Part shown: one piece after another, positions 21,051 through 35,701 of the stretch
How the letters are laid out: each line of letters opens with the position of its first letter
Numbering within the stretch: position 1 is the stretch's first letter
Origin: Burkholderiaceae bacterium
GTDB taxonomy: Bacteria; Pseudomonadota; Gammaproteobacteria; Burkholderiales; Burkholderiaceae_C
NCBI GenBank assembly: GCA_023150375.1
Contig: JAKLLA010000002.1
Location: forward strand, 248,001 to 312,000
Direction of reading: 5' to 3'
DNA length: 64,000 nt
Program-made: the position numbers and the translations under genes
The notes under the pieces: model-generated
Told to the model about the DNA's origin: nothing
What the model saw: the letters and a program-made list of their open reading frames with translations, nothing else
Databases searched by the model: none

Positions 21051-22355
<1,305 letters not shown>

Positions 22356-22455
22356 TCAAAAATTCGTCGCGCGCATGGTGCCGCAAAGACGGTGGGGCGC
22401 GCGGGCCCGGCCGTCGGGGCGACGCGTCACCCGTGCAAAGTTGGGCGGCGCTTGA

Positions 22456-25067
<2,612 letters not shown>

Positions 25068-25088
25068 TTATAGGAGGTCGGACATGCC

Positions 25089-25114
25089 GACGACCGGCCC
25101 GCGGGCCGGTCGTC
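25089..25114. terminator. 26-bp perfect palindrome between the acyltransferase gene and pyrG
   Basis: GACGACCGGCCCGCGGGCCGGTCGTC; no loop, no T-tract. Confidence 0.45.
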
Positions 25115-25144
25115 ACGCCGGGCTGCACGTGGCAGTGGCCCCGC

Positions 25145-26251
25145 TCAGGCTCGGCGCAGGCGGGCGGAGCTCTCGGGATCGAAGGGCACGGCCGGCACGC
25201 GGTGCGACTTCAGCCGCGCCCAGTTGGGCCGCTCGTACAGGAAGCCCAGCCCGATGCGGCGCGCCACCTCGAAGAACGCGACCGAGATCGCCACGCTGCC
25301 GGCCAGCGCCACCAGGCCCACCACGCTGAGCTGATGCCCCCAGCGGGTGGCCAGCATGCCCTCGACGATCAGCACCATCGGCACGTAGAAGCCCAGGTAG
25401 ACCGCGATCGAGTTGCGCCCCAGGTAGGTCACCCAGCGCGCCCAGGCGCGGTCCCAGGTGATCGCACTGAACACGATCACCGCGCTGATGCCCACGAAGG
25501 CCATCACCAGCAGGCCGGGCGACCCCTGCTCGGTCCAGCCGGCCATCACGATCGCCTTGTTCACCGCCACCCACAGCAGCAGGCCGCCGATGGCCAGGCG
25601 CACATGACCGCGGGCCCAGTCGGCCAGGGCGAAGAAATGGCGGGCGAAGCGGGCGCCGGCATAGAAGTAGAGGAAGAACACCCCGAAGCGGTCGAGGTGG
25701 TACTCGCCGGTCTGCGCCGGGAAGAGCATCAGCAGCACCGCCACCGGCGCCATGATCCAGGTCGGCACCCGCCAGGTCAGCCGCGTCACGACGCAGTAGA
25801 TCGACAGGTAGAGCAGGAACCACAGCATCGCGAAGGGCTTGCCGAACACAAGGCCGCCCAGCTGCGTGGCCGCCTCGGCCAGACTGGACGGTGTGTCGCG
25901 GCCGAACCACCACATCGCCGGGACGATGATCAGGGTCCAGAGCAGGAAGAAGTACAGGTAGTGCACCACCTTGGTGTCGAGGTAGCTCTTCCAGGGCCGG
26001 TCCATCACGCGGGACAGGAACAGCCCCGAGATCAGGAAGAAGTCCGGCATGCGAAAGGGCGCCGCGAACCAGACGAAACGGTCCAGCAGGGTGGCCTGTC
26101 CGGCCAGGAAGCCGATGTGGCGATGCTCGAATTCATGCGTGACCCACAGGGCCACGACAGCCAGGATGCACACACCCTTGGAGAAATCGACCCAGCCGAA
26201 GCGGTCCCGGGAGGTGCCAGCGCTCGATGAAGACATAAGAGAGGATTCCAT
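25145..26251 (-). CDS. Acyltransferase 3 family membrane protein
   Basis: GWVDFSKGVCILAVVALWVTHEFEHR...PFRMPDFFLISGLFLSRVMDRPWKSYLDTKVVHYLYFFLLWTLI; multi-TM. Confidence 0.88.
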   Translation of the reverse strand: MESSLMSSSSAGTSRDRFGWVDFSKGVCILAVVALWVTHEFEHRHIGFLAGQATLLDRFVWFAAPFRMPDFFLISGLFLSRVMDRPWKSYLDTKVVHYLYFFLLWTLIIVPAMWWFGRDTPSSLAEAATQLGGLVFGKPFAMLWFLLYLSIYCVVTRLTWRVPTWIMAPVAVLLMLFPAQTGEYHLDRFGVFFLYFYAGARFARHFFALADWARGHVRLAIGGLLLWVAVNKAIVMAGWTEQGSPGLLVMAFVGISAVIVFSAITWDRAWARWVTYLGRNSIAVYLGFYVPMVLIVEGMLATRWGHQLSVVGLVALAGSVAISVAFFEVARRIGLGFLYERPNWARLKSHRVPAVPFDPESSARLRRA

Positions 26252-26400
26252 GCGGCGTCGAAGGACGGCACCGCGGCAGCTCGCGCCGCCGCGGGTCGGG
26301 CCGGAACCGCCATCCGGCCACAGAAGCCAGTGTCGTTCGCATGGATTAGGCCGCGCTTAAGCGCCGTCGGAGCATCCCCCCCGCGATCGAGCCCCCTGGG

Positions 26401-27213
26401 TCAGGGCCGGCTGGTCAGCTCTGCGATGAGGTCGAGCACCTCGTCGGCCGCCTGCTCGGGCCGCTCCATCGGAAAGAGATGCCCCCCCTGCAGGATGCGG
26501 ATGCGCCCGTGCGTGAGCCGACGGGTGGCCTCCAGGCCGACCGCGCGCAGTTCGCGCGAGTGATTGCCCCCGATGAACCCGACCGGGCACTGCAGCGGGC
26601 GACGGCGCAGCACCTCGCCCAGGTGGTGCGGCAGGGTGTCGTAGATGCGGCTTTCGGTGCTGCGGTCGAAGGCCAGGCGCACGCCGCCCTGGGGATCGGG
26701 CTCGGTCCCGGCGGCCACATAGTGGTCCAGCACCCGGGCGTCCCAGTTCGCGAAGACGGACTTGGCGGCATAGTGGGCCCGGCAGGCCTCCTCGCTGGGC
26801 CAGTGCTGGCGGCGCCGCTCGGCCACCCGCGCCGGCGAGAGGCGATGGATCAGCCTCGTCGCCTTGGCCAGGCGCAGGCTCTGGGCGCGCCAGCCGGCGA
26901 TCAGCGGCGAGTCGAGCAGCACGATCGCCCGCGCCAGGTCGCTGCGGTGGCTGGCAGTCAGCAGGCTCAGGAAGCCGCCGAGCGAATGCCCCACCAGCAC
27001 CGGCGGGCCGTCCAGTTTCAGGGCGTCGATGAAGTGCGCCAGCTCCTCGCGCAGCCGGGGCCAGTTGCTGCTGACCGGCCAGCGCGGGTCGTGGCCGAAC
27101 TTCTCCACCGCCTCGACCCGCCAGCCGGCCGCCCGCCAGCGCTCGAACAGGACCCGGTAGGTGCCGGCCGGAAAGCCGTTGGCATGGCTGAAGACGAGGG
27201 TGGGCGGGGACAT
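26401..27213 (-). CDS. Alpha/beta hydrolase
   Basis: MSPPTLVFSHANGFPAGTYRVLFERWRAAGWRV...VLVGHSLGGFLSLL (GHSLGG nucleophile elbow). Confidence 0.9.
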   Translation of the reverse strand: MSPPTLVFSHANGFPAGTYRVLFERWRAAGWRVEAVEKFGHDPRWPVSSNWPRLREELAHFIDALKLDGPPVLVGHSLGGFLSLLTASHRSDLARAIVLLDSPLIAGWRAQSLRLAKATRLIHRLSPARVAERRRQHWPSEEACRAHYAAKSVFANWDARVLDHYVAAGTEPDPQGGVRLAFDRSTESRIYDTLPHHLGEVLRRRPLQCPVGFIGGNHSRELRAVGLEATRRLTHGRIRILQGGHLFPMERPEQAADEVLDLIAELTSRP

Positions 27214-27314
27214 GGGGGAGGCACGGGAATCGGATGGCCCGCAGCTTAGGCTGTGCGCAGCCCGCTGCCTGTCGAGGCAGCGACACCCCTGGGCAATCCC
27301 GGGGCCTTCGTCGC

Positions 27315-28142
27315 TCAGATGACCCGCTCGCCCGGCGAGCCGATCTTCTTCAGCGGCTCGTAGCGCTCGGAGCGGGCGATCAGCGGATGGGTGGCGTCGC
27401 CGCCGTCCCAGCGCGGGTCGTCGATGCCGTCGAACACCTCGCGCAGGCGCTGCCCCCAGGTGCTGTGGATCATCTGGAAGTAGGGGTTCTGATCGTCGAT
27501 GCAGACGATCTGGTCGGCCGCCAGCTCGCCGGCCCGGTAGACCAGCAGGTCCAGCGGCAGGCCCACCGAGAGGTTGGACTTGAGCGTCGAGTCCATCGAC
27601 ACCAGCGCCGCCTTGGCCGCCACGTCCAGCGGCGTGGTCGGGGTGAGCATGCGGTCCAGGATGGGCTTGCCGTACTTGCTCTCGCCGATCTGGAAGAAGC
27701 AGGTCTCGCGCGTGGCCTCGATGAAGTTGCCGGCCGAATAGACCAGGAACATGCGCATGCCCTCGCCGCCGATCTGGCCGCCGAGGATGAAGCTGGCCAC
27801 GAAGTCGATGCCGTTGTTGCGCAGCGCCGCACCGTCCTGCTCGTAGACGCGCCGCACCGCCGCGCCGAGCACGCGGGCCACGTCGAACATGCTCTTGGCA
27901 TTCCAGATCGTGATCGGGTCCTCGCCATCCGGGCCGGCGATCTTCTCGACCTGCAGGATCTCGCGCACCGACTGCGAGATGCTCAGGTTGCCGGCCGACA
28001 GCAGGCACATGAAGCGGTCGCCCGGCTTCTCGTAGACGATCATCTTGCGGAAGGTGCTGATCGAGTCGATCCCCGCGTTGGTGCGCGAATCGGAGAGGAA
28101 CACCAGGCCGGCGTTCAGGCGGATGCCGATGCAGTAGGTCAT
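27315..28142 (-). CDS. Proteasome-type peptidase (Anbu / COG3484)
   Basis: MTYCIGIRLNAGLVFLSDSRTNAGIDSISTFRKMIVYEKPGDRFMCLLSAGNLSISQSVREIL...GGQIGGEGMRMFLVYSAGNFIEATRETCFFQIGESKYGKPILDR. Confidence 0.93.
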   Translation of the reverse strand: MTYCIGIRLNAGLVFLSDSRTNAGIDSISTFRKMIVYEKPGDRFMCLLSAGNLSISQSVREILQVEKIAGPDGEDPITIWNAKSMFDVARVLGAAVRRVYEQDGAALRNNGIDFVASFILGGQIGGEGMRMFLVYSAGNFIEATRETCFFQIGESKYGKPILDRMLTPTTPLDVAAKAALVSMDSTLKSNLSVGLPLDLLVYRAGELAADQIVCIDDQNPYFQMIHSTWGQRLREVFDGIDDPRWDGGDATHPLIARSERYEPLKKIGSPGERVI

Positions 28143-28188
28143 GACGGGTCGAAAGGACGGGAAACCGGAGCGGTGAGCGCGGACGTTC

Positions 28189-30879
28189 TCACGCGTCCGG
28201 GGCCAGCGCCTTCAGTCGGTACAGCAGTTCCAGGGCCGCGCGCGGCGTGAGCGCGTCGGGGTCGATCTCGGCCATCGCACGCTCCAGCGCGCTGGGTTCG
28301 GCGGGGGCCAGGGCGGCCGCTATTGTCGTCGCGGCAGGCGCGGCCGGCTCCGGCAGCGCAGCGCTCATGCCGATCTCGTCGGGGGCGCCGAACAGGTCGA
28401 TCTGCGCGGTGGCGGCGCGCTGCTGCGCCTCCAGCGACTCGAGCGTGCCGCGCGCCTGGCGCAGCACCGGCGCGGGCATGCCCGCCAGCCGGGCCACCTG
28501 CACGCCGTAGCTGCGGCTGGCCGGCCCGGGCTCGATGGCGTGCAGGAAGACGATGTCGTCCCCGCTCTCCGCCGCCGAGACGTGCATGTTCAGCGCATGC
28601 CGGTGCCGTGCCGGGAACTCGGTCAGCTCGAAGTAGTGCGTGGCGAACAGCGTGAAGCTCTTGTTGCGGTCGTGCAGGTGGCTGGCGATCGCGCCGGCCA
28701 GCGCCAGGCCGTCGAAGGTGGAGGTGCCGCGGCCGATCTCGTCCATCAGCACGAGTGAGTGCTCGCTCGCGCTGTGCAGGATGGCGCTGGCTTCGGTCAT
28801 CTCCAGCATGAAGGTGGACTGCGCGTTGGCCAGGTCGTCGGCCGCGCCGATGCGGGTGTGGATCGCGTCGATCGGCCCGAGCCGGCAGCGCGTGGCCGGC
28901 ACGTAGCTGCCGATGGCCGCCAGCAGCACGATCACCGCGACCTGGCGCATGAAGGTGCTCTTGCCGCCCATGTTCGGGCCGGTAAGGACGATCATGCGCC
29001 GCGCCGCATCCAGCCGGCAGTCGTTGGCGATGAAGCTGCCGCCGCCCGTCTCGGCCAGCCGGGCTTCGACGACGGGGTGGCGGCCCTGCTCGATTTCCAG
29101 GCAGGGGGGGTTGACGAACTCCGGCGCGCACCAGTTCAGCGTCGCGGCGCGCTCGGCCAGGGCGGCCAGCACGTCCAGGCTGGCCAGCGCCCGGCCCACC
29201 TCGGCCAGCGCCACCAGGTGCGGCTGCAGCGCATCGAGCAGCTGCTCGTAGAGCCACTTCTCGCGCGCCAGCGAGCGCTCCTGCGCGCTCAGCGCCTTGT
29301 CCTCGAAGGCCTTGAGCTCCGGGGTGATGAAGCGCTCGGCATTCTTCAGCGTCTGGCGGCGCTGGTAGTTCAGCGGCACGCGGTCGAGACCGGACGTTGT
29401 CACCTCGATGTAGAAGCCGTGCACCTTGTTGTACTGCACGCGCAGGTTGCCGATGCCGGTGCGGGCCCGCTCGCGCGCCTCCAGCTCGAGCAGGAAATCG
29501 TCGCAGTGGGTGGCGATGCCGCGCAGCTCGTCCAGCTCGGCGTCGAAGCCCGGGGCGATCACCCCGCCGTCGCGCAGCAGCACCGCCGGCTCGGCGGCAA
29601 TGGCCTGCTGCAGCAGCGTGGCAATCGCCGTGTCCGGCGTCAGCGCGGCGTGCAGCTCGTCGAGCAGCGCGGTGCCGGTGGGCACGCGCTCGCGCAGCGT
29701 CGGCAGGCCCAGCAGCGTCTCGCGCAGGCCGGCCAGCTCGCGCGGGCGCACCTGGCGCAGCGCGGTGCGCGCGGTGATGCGCTGCACGTCGCTGACCTGG
29801 CGCAGCGCGTCGCGCAGGCGCTCGGTGGCCCCCGACGCGAGCAGCACGCCGATGGCGGCCTGGCGCTCGCGCGCGGTGCTGCGCTCGCGCAGCGGGTGCG
29901 TCAGCCAGTGGCGCAGCAGCCGGCTGCCCATGCCGCTGCGGCAGGTGTCCAGCAGGCTCAGCAGCGTCGGCGCCGTCTCGCCGCGCAGCGTGACGGTCAG
30001 CTCCAGGTTGCGGTGCGTGGCCGGCGGCAGCTCCAGCAGCGCGCTGGCGCGCTCCACGCTGAGGCTGTTGACGTGCGCCAGCGCACGGCCCTGGGTGTGC
30101 TCGGCGTAGCTCAGCAGCGCGGCGGCGGCGGCGTGGGCCACGTGCAGGTCCTGCGCGTTGAAGCCGGCCAGGTGCGCCACGCGCAGCTGCTCGCGCAGCT
30201 TGCGCTCGCCCAGCGTGCTGTCGAACTGCCAGCCCGGCCGGCTGGTCTGCGGCGCCGGGCAGGCGCGCAGCGCGGCGGGGCGCTGCTCGGCTTCCGTCTC
30301 GGCGCTGACCAGGATCTCCGCCGGCGCCAGCCGCGCCAGCCAGGCGGCCAGCTCGCGACCGCTGCACTCGGTCAGCCCCAGCTGGCCGCTGGCCAGCGCC
30401 AGCCAGGCCAGGCCGTAGGTGGGCGACGCGGGCGGGCCCTTGGCCGCGATCGCCAGCAGCCGCGTGTCCTCCCGCTCGGCCAGCAGCTCGGTGTCGGTCA
30501 CGGTGCCGGGCGTGACCACCCGCACCACCTTGCGCTCCACCGGGCCCTTGGCAGCGCCCACCTCGCCCACCTGCTCGGCGATCGCCACCGCCTCGCCCAG
30601 CTTGATCAGCTTGGCGAGGTAGGCCTCCACCGAGTGCACCGGCACCCCGGCCATCACCACCGGCTCGCCGTTGCTCTGCCCGCGGGTGGTGAGGGTGATG
30701 TCCAGCAGCCGGTTGGCCTTGCGGGCATCGTCGTAGAACAACTCGTAGAAGTCGCCCATCCGGTAGAACACCAGCGTGTCCGGAAAGTCGGCCTTGATGC
30801 GCAGGTACTGCGCCATCATCGGCGTGTGGCCGGCGAAATCTTGGACGGCGGCGCGGGGGCTGCCGGAGGGAGCGTGCAT
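28189..30879 (-). CDS. mutS: DNA mismatch repair protein MutS
   Basis: [47 protein letters not shown]...[31 protein letters not shown]...[16 protein letters not shown]. Confidence 0.99.
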   Translation of the reverse strand: MHAPSGSPRAAVQDFAGHTPMMAQYLRIKADFPDTLVFYRMGDFYELFYDDARKANRLLDITLTTRGQSNGEPVVMAGVPVHSVEAYLAKLIKLGEAVAIAEQVGEVGAAKGPVERKVVRVVTPGTVTDTELLAEREDTRLLAIAAKGPPASPTYGLAWLALASGQLGLTECSGRELAAWLARLAPAEILVSAETEAEQRPAALRACPAPQTSRPGWQFDSTLGERKLREQLRVAHLAGFNAQDLHVAHAAAAALLSYAEHTQGRALAHVNSLSVERASALLELPPATHRNLELTVTLRGETAPTLLSLLDTCRSGMGSRLLRHWLTHPLRERSTARERQAAIGVLLASGATERLRDALRQVSDVQRITARTALRQVRPRELAGLRETLLGLPTLRERVPTGTALLDELHAALTPDTAIATLLQQAIAAEPAVLLRDGGVIAPGFDAELDELRGIATHCDDFLLELEARERARTGIGNLRVQYNKVHGFYIEVTTSGLDRVPLNYQRRQTLKNAERFITPELKAFEDKALSAQERSLAREKWLYEQLLDALQPHLVALAEVGRALASLDVLAALAERAATLNWCAPEFVNPPCLEIEQGRHPVVEARLAETGGGSFIANDCRLDAARRMIVLTGPNMGGKSTFMRQVAVIVLLAAIGSYVPATRCRLGPIDAIHTRIGAADDLANAQSTFMLEMTEASAILHSASEHSLVLMDEIGRGTSTFDGLALAGAIASHLHDRNKSFTLFATHYFELTEFPARHRHALNMHVSAAESGDDIVFLHAIEPGPASRSYGVQVARLAGMPAPVLRQARGTLESLEAQQRAATAQIDLFGAPDEIGMSAALPEPAAPAATTIAAALAPAEPSALERAMAEIDPDALTPRAALELLYRLKALAPDA

Positions 30880-31133
30880 GGGCGGAGACTCGGGAGATCG
30901 GCGCGGCGCTCCGGCGGGAGCGCGAGGACGCGGATCTTAGGCGAGCGGCAAAGCTCGCCCGACCCGCCTGCCGGCCCGCTGGACCGGACCCGTCGAATCT
31001 CGAACCCGCTGCCCGTGCGGGCCATCGGGATGCAGGACTGCCGGACCAGAGGAGCGCATTTCCAGCCTTCACGCCACCCGCCTCACGCCTAGAGTGTCAG
31101 GGCGTCCCACCCAAGTCCGGGCACACCTCGACC

Positions 31134-32264
31134 TTGTCTGCCTCGCTGTCCTCCCCCACCCTCACCCGCCTGCGCTGGCATCGCTGGCTGCCCGCCGATC
31201 CGAAGCGGCGGCTGCGGGCCGGGCAGACCGCCCTGGCCTGTCTGTTCAGCCTGGCGTCGGTGGCCTTCATGGCCTACGGCGTCGCGGTGGATCTGGTGTC
31301 GGCGCAGGCGCTGTGGATCTGGGTGCTGCTGGTGAGCGCCGGCAGCGCCGGCTTCGTCACCGCGATTGCCAGCGGCTGGTCGGAGCGCTTCGCCGACCCT
31401 TCGCTGACCGTGGCGCAGATGGCCTACGCGATCGGCTGCTGCGCCTGGGCCTACGCCGTGGCCGGGCCGCTGCGCGGCGGCCTGTTCCTGCTGCTGATGG
31501 TGGTGATGATGTTCGGCATGTTCGCCCTGCCGCTGCGGCGGATGCTGGGCGTCTGCGCGGTCTCGGTGCTGACGATGGGCCTGGCGATGGTCTGGCAGGT
31601 GAACCAGCCCCAGGGCGGCACGCCTGCGGCCGTCGAGGCCGGCCACCTGCTGATGCTGCTGGTCACACTGCCGGCGGTGGCGCTGCTGGCCGCTCGGCTG
31701 CGCCAGATGCGCAAGCGGCTGCTGCGGCAGAAGGCCGAGCTGGCCGAGGCGCTGGCGCGCATCCAGTACCTGGCCACGCGCGATGCGCTGACCGGGCTGG
31801 TCAACCGCGGCCACCTAGGCGAGCTGCTGGCGCGTGAAGTGCAGCGCCAGCGCCGCAAGGGTGCGCGGCTGAGCGTACTTCTGATCGATGTGGACCACTT
31901 CAAGCAGGTCAACGACCGCCACGGCCACGCCTGCGGCGACGCGGTGCTGCGCAGCCTGGCCGAGCGGTCCCTGGACTGCGTGCGCGCCAGCGATACGCTG
32001 GGCCGCTGGGGCGGTGAGGAGTTCCTGCTGCTGATGCCCGACACCGGACTGGAGGACGCCCGCACCGGCGCCGAGCGGCTGCGCCTGCACCTGGCCCGCG
32101 AGGCGGTGCAGCATCAGGGCCTCACGGTCCCGGTGACCATGTCGGGCGGTCTGGCCGAGCTGCGCGACGGGGAGTCGCCCGAGGCCCTGCTCGAGCGCGC
32201 CGACCAGGCGCTCTACCGCGCCAAGGCGCTGGGGCGCAACCGGGTCGAGGCCGCAGCGGGCTGA
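31134..32264 (+). CDS. Membrane diguanylate cyclase (GGDEF domain)
   Basis: Six or so TM segments, then RDALTGLVNRGHLGELL...VLLIDVDHFKQVNDRHGHACGDAVL...RWGGEEFLLLMP. TTG start in the ORF track. Confidence 0.9.
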   Translation: MSASLSSPTLTRLRWHRWLPADPKRRLRAGQTALACLFSLASVAFMAYGVAVDLVSAQALWIWVLLVSAGSAGFVTAIASGWSERFADPSLTVAQMAYAIGCCAWAYAVAGPLRGGLFLLLMVVMMFGMFALPLRRMLGVCAVSVLTMGLAMVWQVNQPQGGTPAAVEAGHLLMLLVTLPAVALLAARLRQMRKRLLRQKAELAEALARIQYLATRDALTGLVNRGHLGELLAREVQRQRRKGARLSVLLIDVDHFKQVNDRHGHACGDAVLRSLAERSLDCVRASDTLGRWGGEEFLLLMPDTGLEDARTGAERLRLHLAREAVQHQGLTVPVTMSGGLAELRDGESPEALLERADQALYRAKALGRNRVEAAAG

Positions 32265-32303
32265 CGGCCACCCGCCCCGACCAGGGCCGGTGCGGTCCGC
32301 AGC

Positions 32304-33989
32304 CTACTGCCAGAGCACCTTCTGCTTGTCGGCGTACCAGCGGTGGATCTCGGGCTCGAGCATCTTCTCGATGCGGCCGCGCTTGATCTTCATCGTCGGC
32401 GTGAGGCAGCCGTTCTCGATGCTCCAGGGCTCGCGTGCGATCACCAGCATCCTCAGCTGCTCGTAGTCGGCCACCGCGGCGTTCACCTCGTCGAGCAGGC
32501 GCGACAGCTCGTTGGTCACCTCGGCGCGCACGGACGGCTCGTGCTGCCGCGGGCGCAGCGTCTCGCTGAGCAGCACCATCGCGAAGGCCGACGACTGCCC
32601 CACGCCGGAGACCAGCGACAGCTCCACCATCGGGTGGGCGTTGATGAGGTTCTCGATCGGCGCGGGCGCCACGTACTTGCCCTTGGCGGTCTTGAACAGC
32701 TCCTTGACCCGGCCGGTCAGCTTGAGCATGCCGTCGGCGGAAAACTCGCCCATGTCGCCGGTGCGGAAGAAGCCGTCCGGGGTGAAGCTCTCGGCGTCCA
32801 GGTCCGGGCGCTTGTAGTAGCCCACCAGCTGGCCGGGGCTCTTGATCAGCACCTCGCCCTCGGGGCTCAGGCGGGCCTGCACGCCCTTCATCTTCACTCC
32901 CACGTAGCCCGGTGCGTTGTGGGCGGCGTTGGAGGTGAAGGAGTAGGCGCAGTCCTCGGTCATGCCGTAGCCCTCGAACAGATTCAGGCCGATGCGGCGG
33001 TACCAGGCGATCAGGTCGGGCGGAATCGGCGCCGAGCCGCTGCCGGCCATCAGCACCTGGTCCAGGCCCAGGCCGGTGCGGATCTTCTTTGCGACGATCT
33101 TGCCGAGGAGGGGAATCTTCAGCAGCCGGTCGAGCTTGGCCGGCGGCATCTTGGCGAAGACGCCCTGCTGGAACTTCAGCCACAGCCGCGGCACGCTGAT
33201 GAACAGCGTGGGACGGGCGCGCTGCAGGTCGGCCAGGAAGGTGTCCAGCGCCTCGGCAAAGAACATCTGGGTGCGCCCGTCGACCAGCGAGAAGCCCTCG
33301 ATCCAGGTGCGCTCGAAGATGTGCGACAGCGGCAGGTACGACAGCACCCGGTTGGGCGTGTGCTGGCCGATGCGCCCGCGCAGATCCTCGTGGATGCCGG
33401 CGCAGGCGGCCGAGAAGCGCTCGAAGTTGTGCATCACGCCCTTGGGCGTGCCCGTGGAGCCGGAGGTGTACATCAGCACCGCCAGGTCGTCGGGGCGGCG
33501 CTGGGGCTGGCCGGCCATCGGCGGCGTGCGCGCGACGATCTCGTCCCAGGTCGCCAGGCCGTGGCCCTCGGGCGCGAGCGGGAAGGCGATGCAGGGCAGG
33601 TCCGCAGGCACACCGGGCTTCTGGTGCGCCCAGGTGTCGAGCTTGCCGACGAACAGCAGGCTGGCCTCGCTGTGCGACAGCACGTAGCCCACCGTCTCGG
33701 CCGTCTCGGTGGGGAAGATCGCCACGGTGGTGTAGCCGGCCATCCAGATCGCGATCTCGGCCATCACGAAGTGGGCACAGTTCTTCGACAGCATCGCGAT
33801 GCGCGCGCCCGGCGGGAAGCCGCGCGACTGCAGGTGCGCGGCCATGCGGCGCGACTGGTCCATGACCTTCGACCAGGTGTAGTCGACCACCTGCCCGTTG
33901 CCCACGGGCTGGGTCAGGAAGACCTTGTCGCCCAGGCCCTTTTCGTGGGCGTAGATGTAGTCGAGCATGAGCCTGCGGGGTTGCTCCAT
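32304..33989 (-). CDS. Long-chain acyl-CoA synthetase / AMP-binding ligase
   Basis: DDLAVLMYTSGSTGTPKGVMHNFERF (AMP-binding signature), GYGMTEDCAYSF, FFRTGDMGEFSADGMLKLTGRVKELFKTAKGKYVAPAPIENL. Start trimmed to MEQPRRLMLDYIYAHEKGLGD with SD caggaga. Confidence 0.93.
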   Translation of the reverse strand: MEQPRRLMLDYIYAHEKGLGDKVFLTQPVGNGQVVDYTWSKVMDQSRRMAAHLQSRGFPPGARIAMLSKNCAHFVMAEIAIWMAGYTTVAIFPTETAETVGYVLSHSEASLLFVGKLDTWAHQKPGVPADLPCIAFPLAPEGHGLATWDEIVARTPPMAGQPQRRPDDLAVLMYTSGSTGTPKGVMHNFERFSAACAGIHEDLRGRIGQHTPNRVLSYLPLSHIFERTWIEGFSLVDGRTQMFFAEALDTFLADLQRARPTLFISVPRLWLKFQQGVFAKMPPAKLDRLLKIPLLGKIVAKKIRTGLGLDQVLMAGSGSAPIPPDLIAWYRRIGLNLFEGYGMTEDCAYSFTSNAAHNAPGYVGVKMKGVQARLSPEGEVLIKSPGQLVGYYKRPDLDAESFTPDGFFRTGDMGEFSADGMLKLTGRVKELFKTAKGKYVAPAPIENLINAHPMVELSLVSGVGQSSAFAMVLLSETLRPRQHEPSVRAEVTNELSRLLDEVNAAVADYEQLRMLVIAREPWSIENGCLTPTMKIKRGRIEKMLEPEIHRWYADKQKVLWQ

Positions 33990-34285
33990 GGCGGAAGTCT
34001 CCTGTGGTGACGGCATCGCACAAGGTAACCAAGGCAGCGGCTTCTCGTCCACGGTAGATACCTGGGAGGGCCGACGCCTGGGCGACACGACACCCCGCCC
34101 GGCGTGGCTCGCCGGCCACGCAGCAGGCACCTGCAACCCAGGAAAGCGCCGATGTGCCGACCCGCGCTGCCGCGGCGAGAATGCATGCGAGCATCATCCT
34201 GGTGCAAGGTTCCGTTCGCCGTCCTGCCTTTCAGGCCTGCCGGGCGCGTCCATTGCCACCCGACCCCTCGGAAGGAGGCCCCGCC

Positions 34286-35701
34286 GTGAATCTCTTCGCC
34301 ACCCTGAACCAAACACTCGACCTGATCCCCGAAGGCACCCGCGCGGCCGGTCTGAGCGTGCTGATGAAGGGGGCCGGCAAGGTCACCCGCTTCCTGCCCA
34401 TCCCGCAGCCGACGCTGCTGGTCGGCCCGGGCGCCAGCCGGCGGCTGGGGCAGGCGCTGACCGGCTTCGGCCACGAGAAGCTGCTCATCGTCACCGATGC
34501 GGTGATCGTCGAGCTCGGGCTGCTGCAGGGCCTGACGCAGGCGCTCGAGGCGGGCGGCACAGCCTGGGCGCTGTTCGACGAGATCACGCCCGATGCGCCC
34601 ATTCCGCTGATCGAGCGCGGCCTGGCCCGTTTCCAGGAGGAGGGCTGCGACGCCCTGGTGGCCGTGGGCGGGGGCTCGGCGATGGATGCGGCCAAGGCGA
34701 TCGCGATCGCCAGCGCGAACCCGGCCAAGGACCTGCGCAGCCTGGCCGGCTACTTCAAGGGGCTGAGTCACCCGCCGCCGGTGTATGCCGTGCCCACCAC
34801 CGCGGGCACCGGCTCGGAGGTGACGGTGGCCGCCGTCATCGCCGATCCGCAGCGGCGCAGCAAGCTGGTCATCGTCGACACCCGGCTGGTGCCGAAGATG
34901 GCCGCGCTCGATCCGGAGCTGATGACCGGCCTGCCTCCGGCCATCACCGCGGCCACCGGGATGGACGCGCTCACCCATGCGGTGGAGGCCTTCCTGGGCC
35001 ACTGGGCCACGCCCGCCACCGACGGGCTGGCGCTGGCGGCGGTGGGCCTGATCTTCGAGAACCTGCCCCGTGCGTACCGCGAGGGCCGCGATCTGGAGGT
35101 GCGCGAGCGCATGGCGCTGGCCTCCACCTACGCGGGCATGGCCTTCACCCGCGCCAACGTCGGCTACGTGCATGCGATCGCGCACCAGTTCGGCGGGCGC
35201 TACCACACGCCGCACGGGCTGGCCAACGCCATCGTGCTGCCGCAGGTGCTGCGTTTCCTGGCGCCGGAGGTGACCGATCGCCTGGCCAGGCTGGCGCTGC
35301 GCGCCCGCCTGGGCAGCGTCGACGAGGACGAGCAGACCCTGGCCGACCGCTTCCTCGCCGCGGTGGAGGCCCTGGCGCGCGACCTGGGCATCCCGACCCA
35401 GCTGGCGGCCCTGCGCGAGCAGGACATCCCCGCGCTGGCCGAAGCGGCCCTGCACGAGGCCCACACCGGCTACCCGGTGCCGCGCTACATGAGCCGCGCG
35501 GAGTGCGAGGCACTGCTGCGCCGCCTGCTGCCGAGCGCCCCGCCGAGCGCCGCGAAGGCGGCCGAAGCGCCGCCCGAGGCACCCGCTGCGCCCGCCGCGA
35601 AGCCGAAGGCTGCCCGCGCCCCGCGCAAGGCCCGCGTGCGCAAGACCCCTCCGGCCGACCGCGACGACCGGACCGATGGACCACAGGAGGCATCCGCGTG
35701 A
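34286..35701 (+). CDS. Iron-containing alcohol dehydrogenase with basic Ala/Lys/Pro-rich C-terminal tail
   Basis: VAVGGGSAMDAAKAIA, VPTTAGTGSEVT, GMDALTHAVEAFL, HAIAHQFGGRYHTPHGLANAIVLP. GTG start after gaaggagg. Tail AAKAAEAPPEAPAAPAAKPKAARAPRKARVRKTPPADRDDRTDG. Confidence 0.93.
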   Translation: MNLFATLNQTLDLIPEGTRAAGLSVLMKGAGKVTRFLPIPQPTLLVGPGASRRLGQALTGFGHEKLLIVTDAVIVELGLLQGLTQALEAGGTAWALFDEITPDAPIPLIERGLARFQEEGCDALVAVGGGSAMDAAKAIAIASANPAKDLRSLAGYFKGLSHPPPVYAVPTTAGTGSEVTVAAVIADPQRRSKLVIVDTRLVPKMAALDPELMTGLPPAITAATGMDALTHAVEAFLGHWATPATDGLALAAVGLIFENLPRAYREGRDLEVRERMALASTYAGMAFTRANVGYVHAIAHQFGGRYHTPHGLANAIVLPQVLRFLAPEVTDRLARLALRARLGSVDEDEQTLADRFLAAVEALARDLGIPTQLAALREQDIPALAEAALHEAHTGYPVPRYMSRAECEALLRRLLPSAPPSAAKAAEAPPEAPAAPAAKPKAARAPRKARVRKTPPADRDDRTDGPQEASA

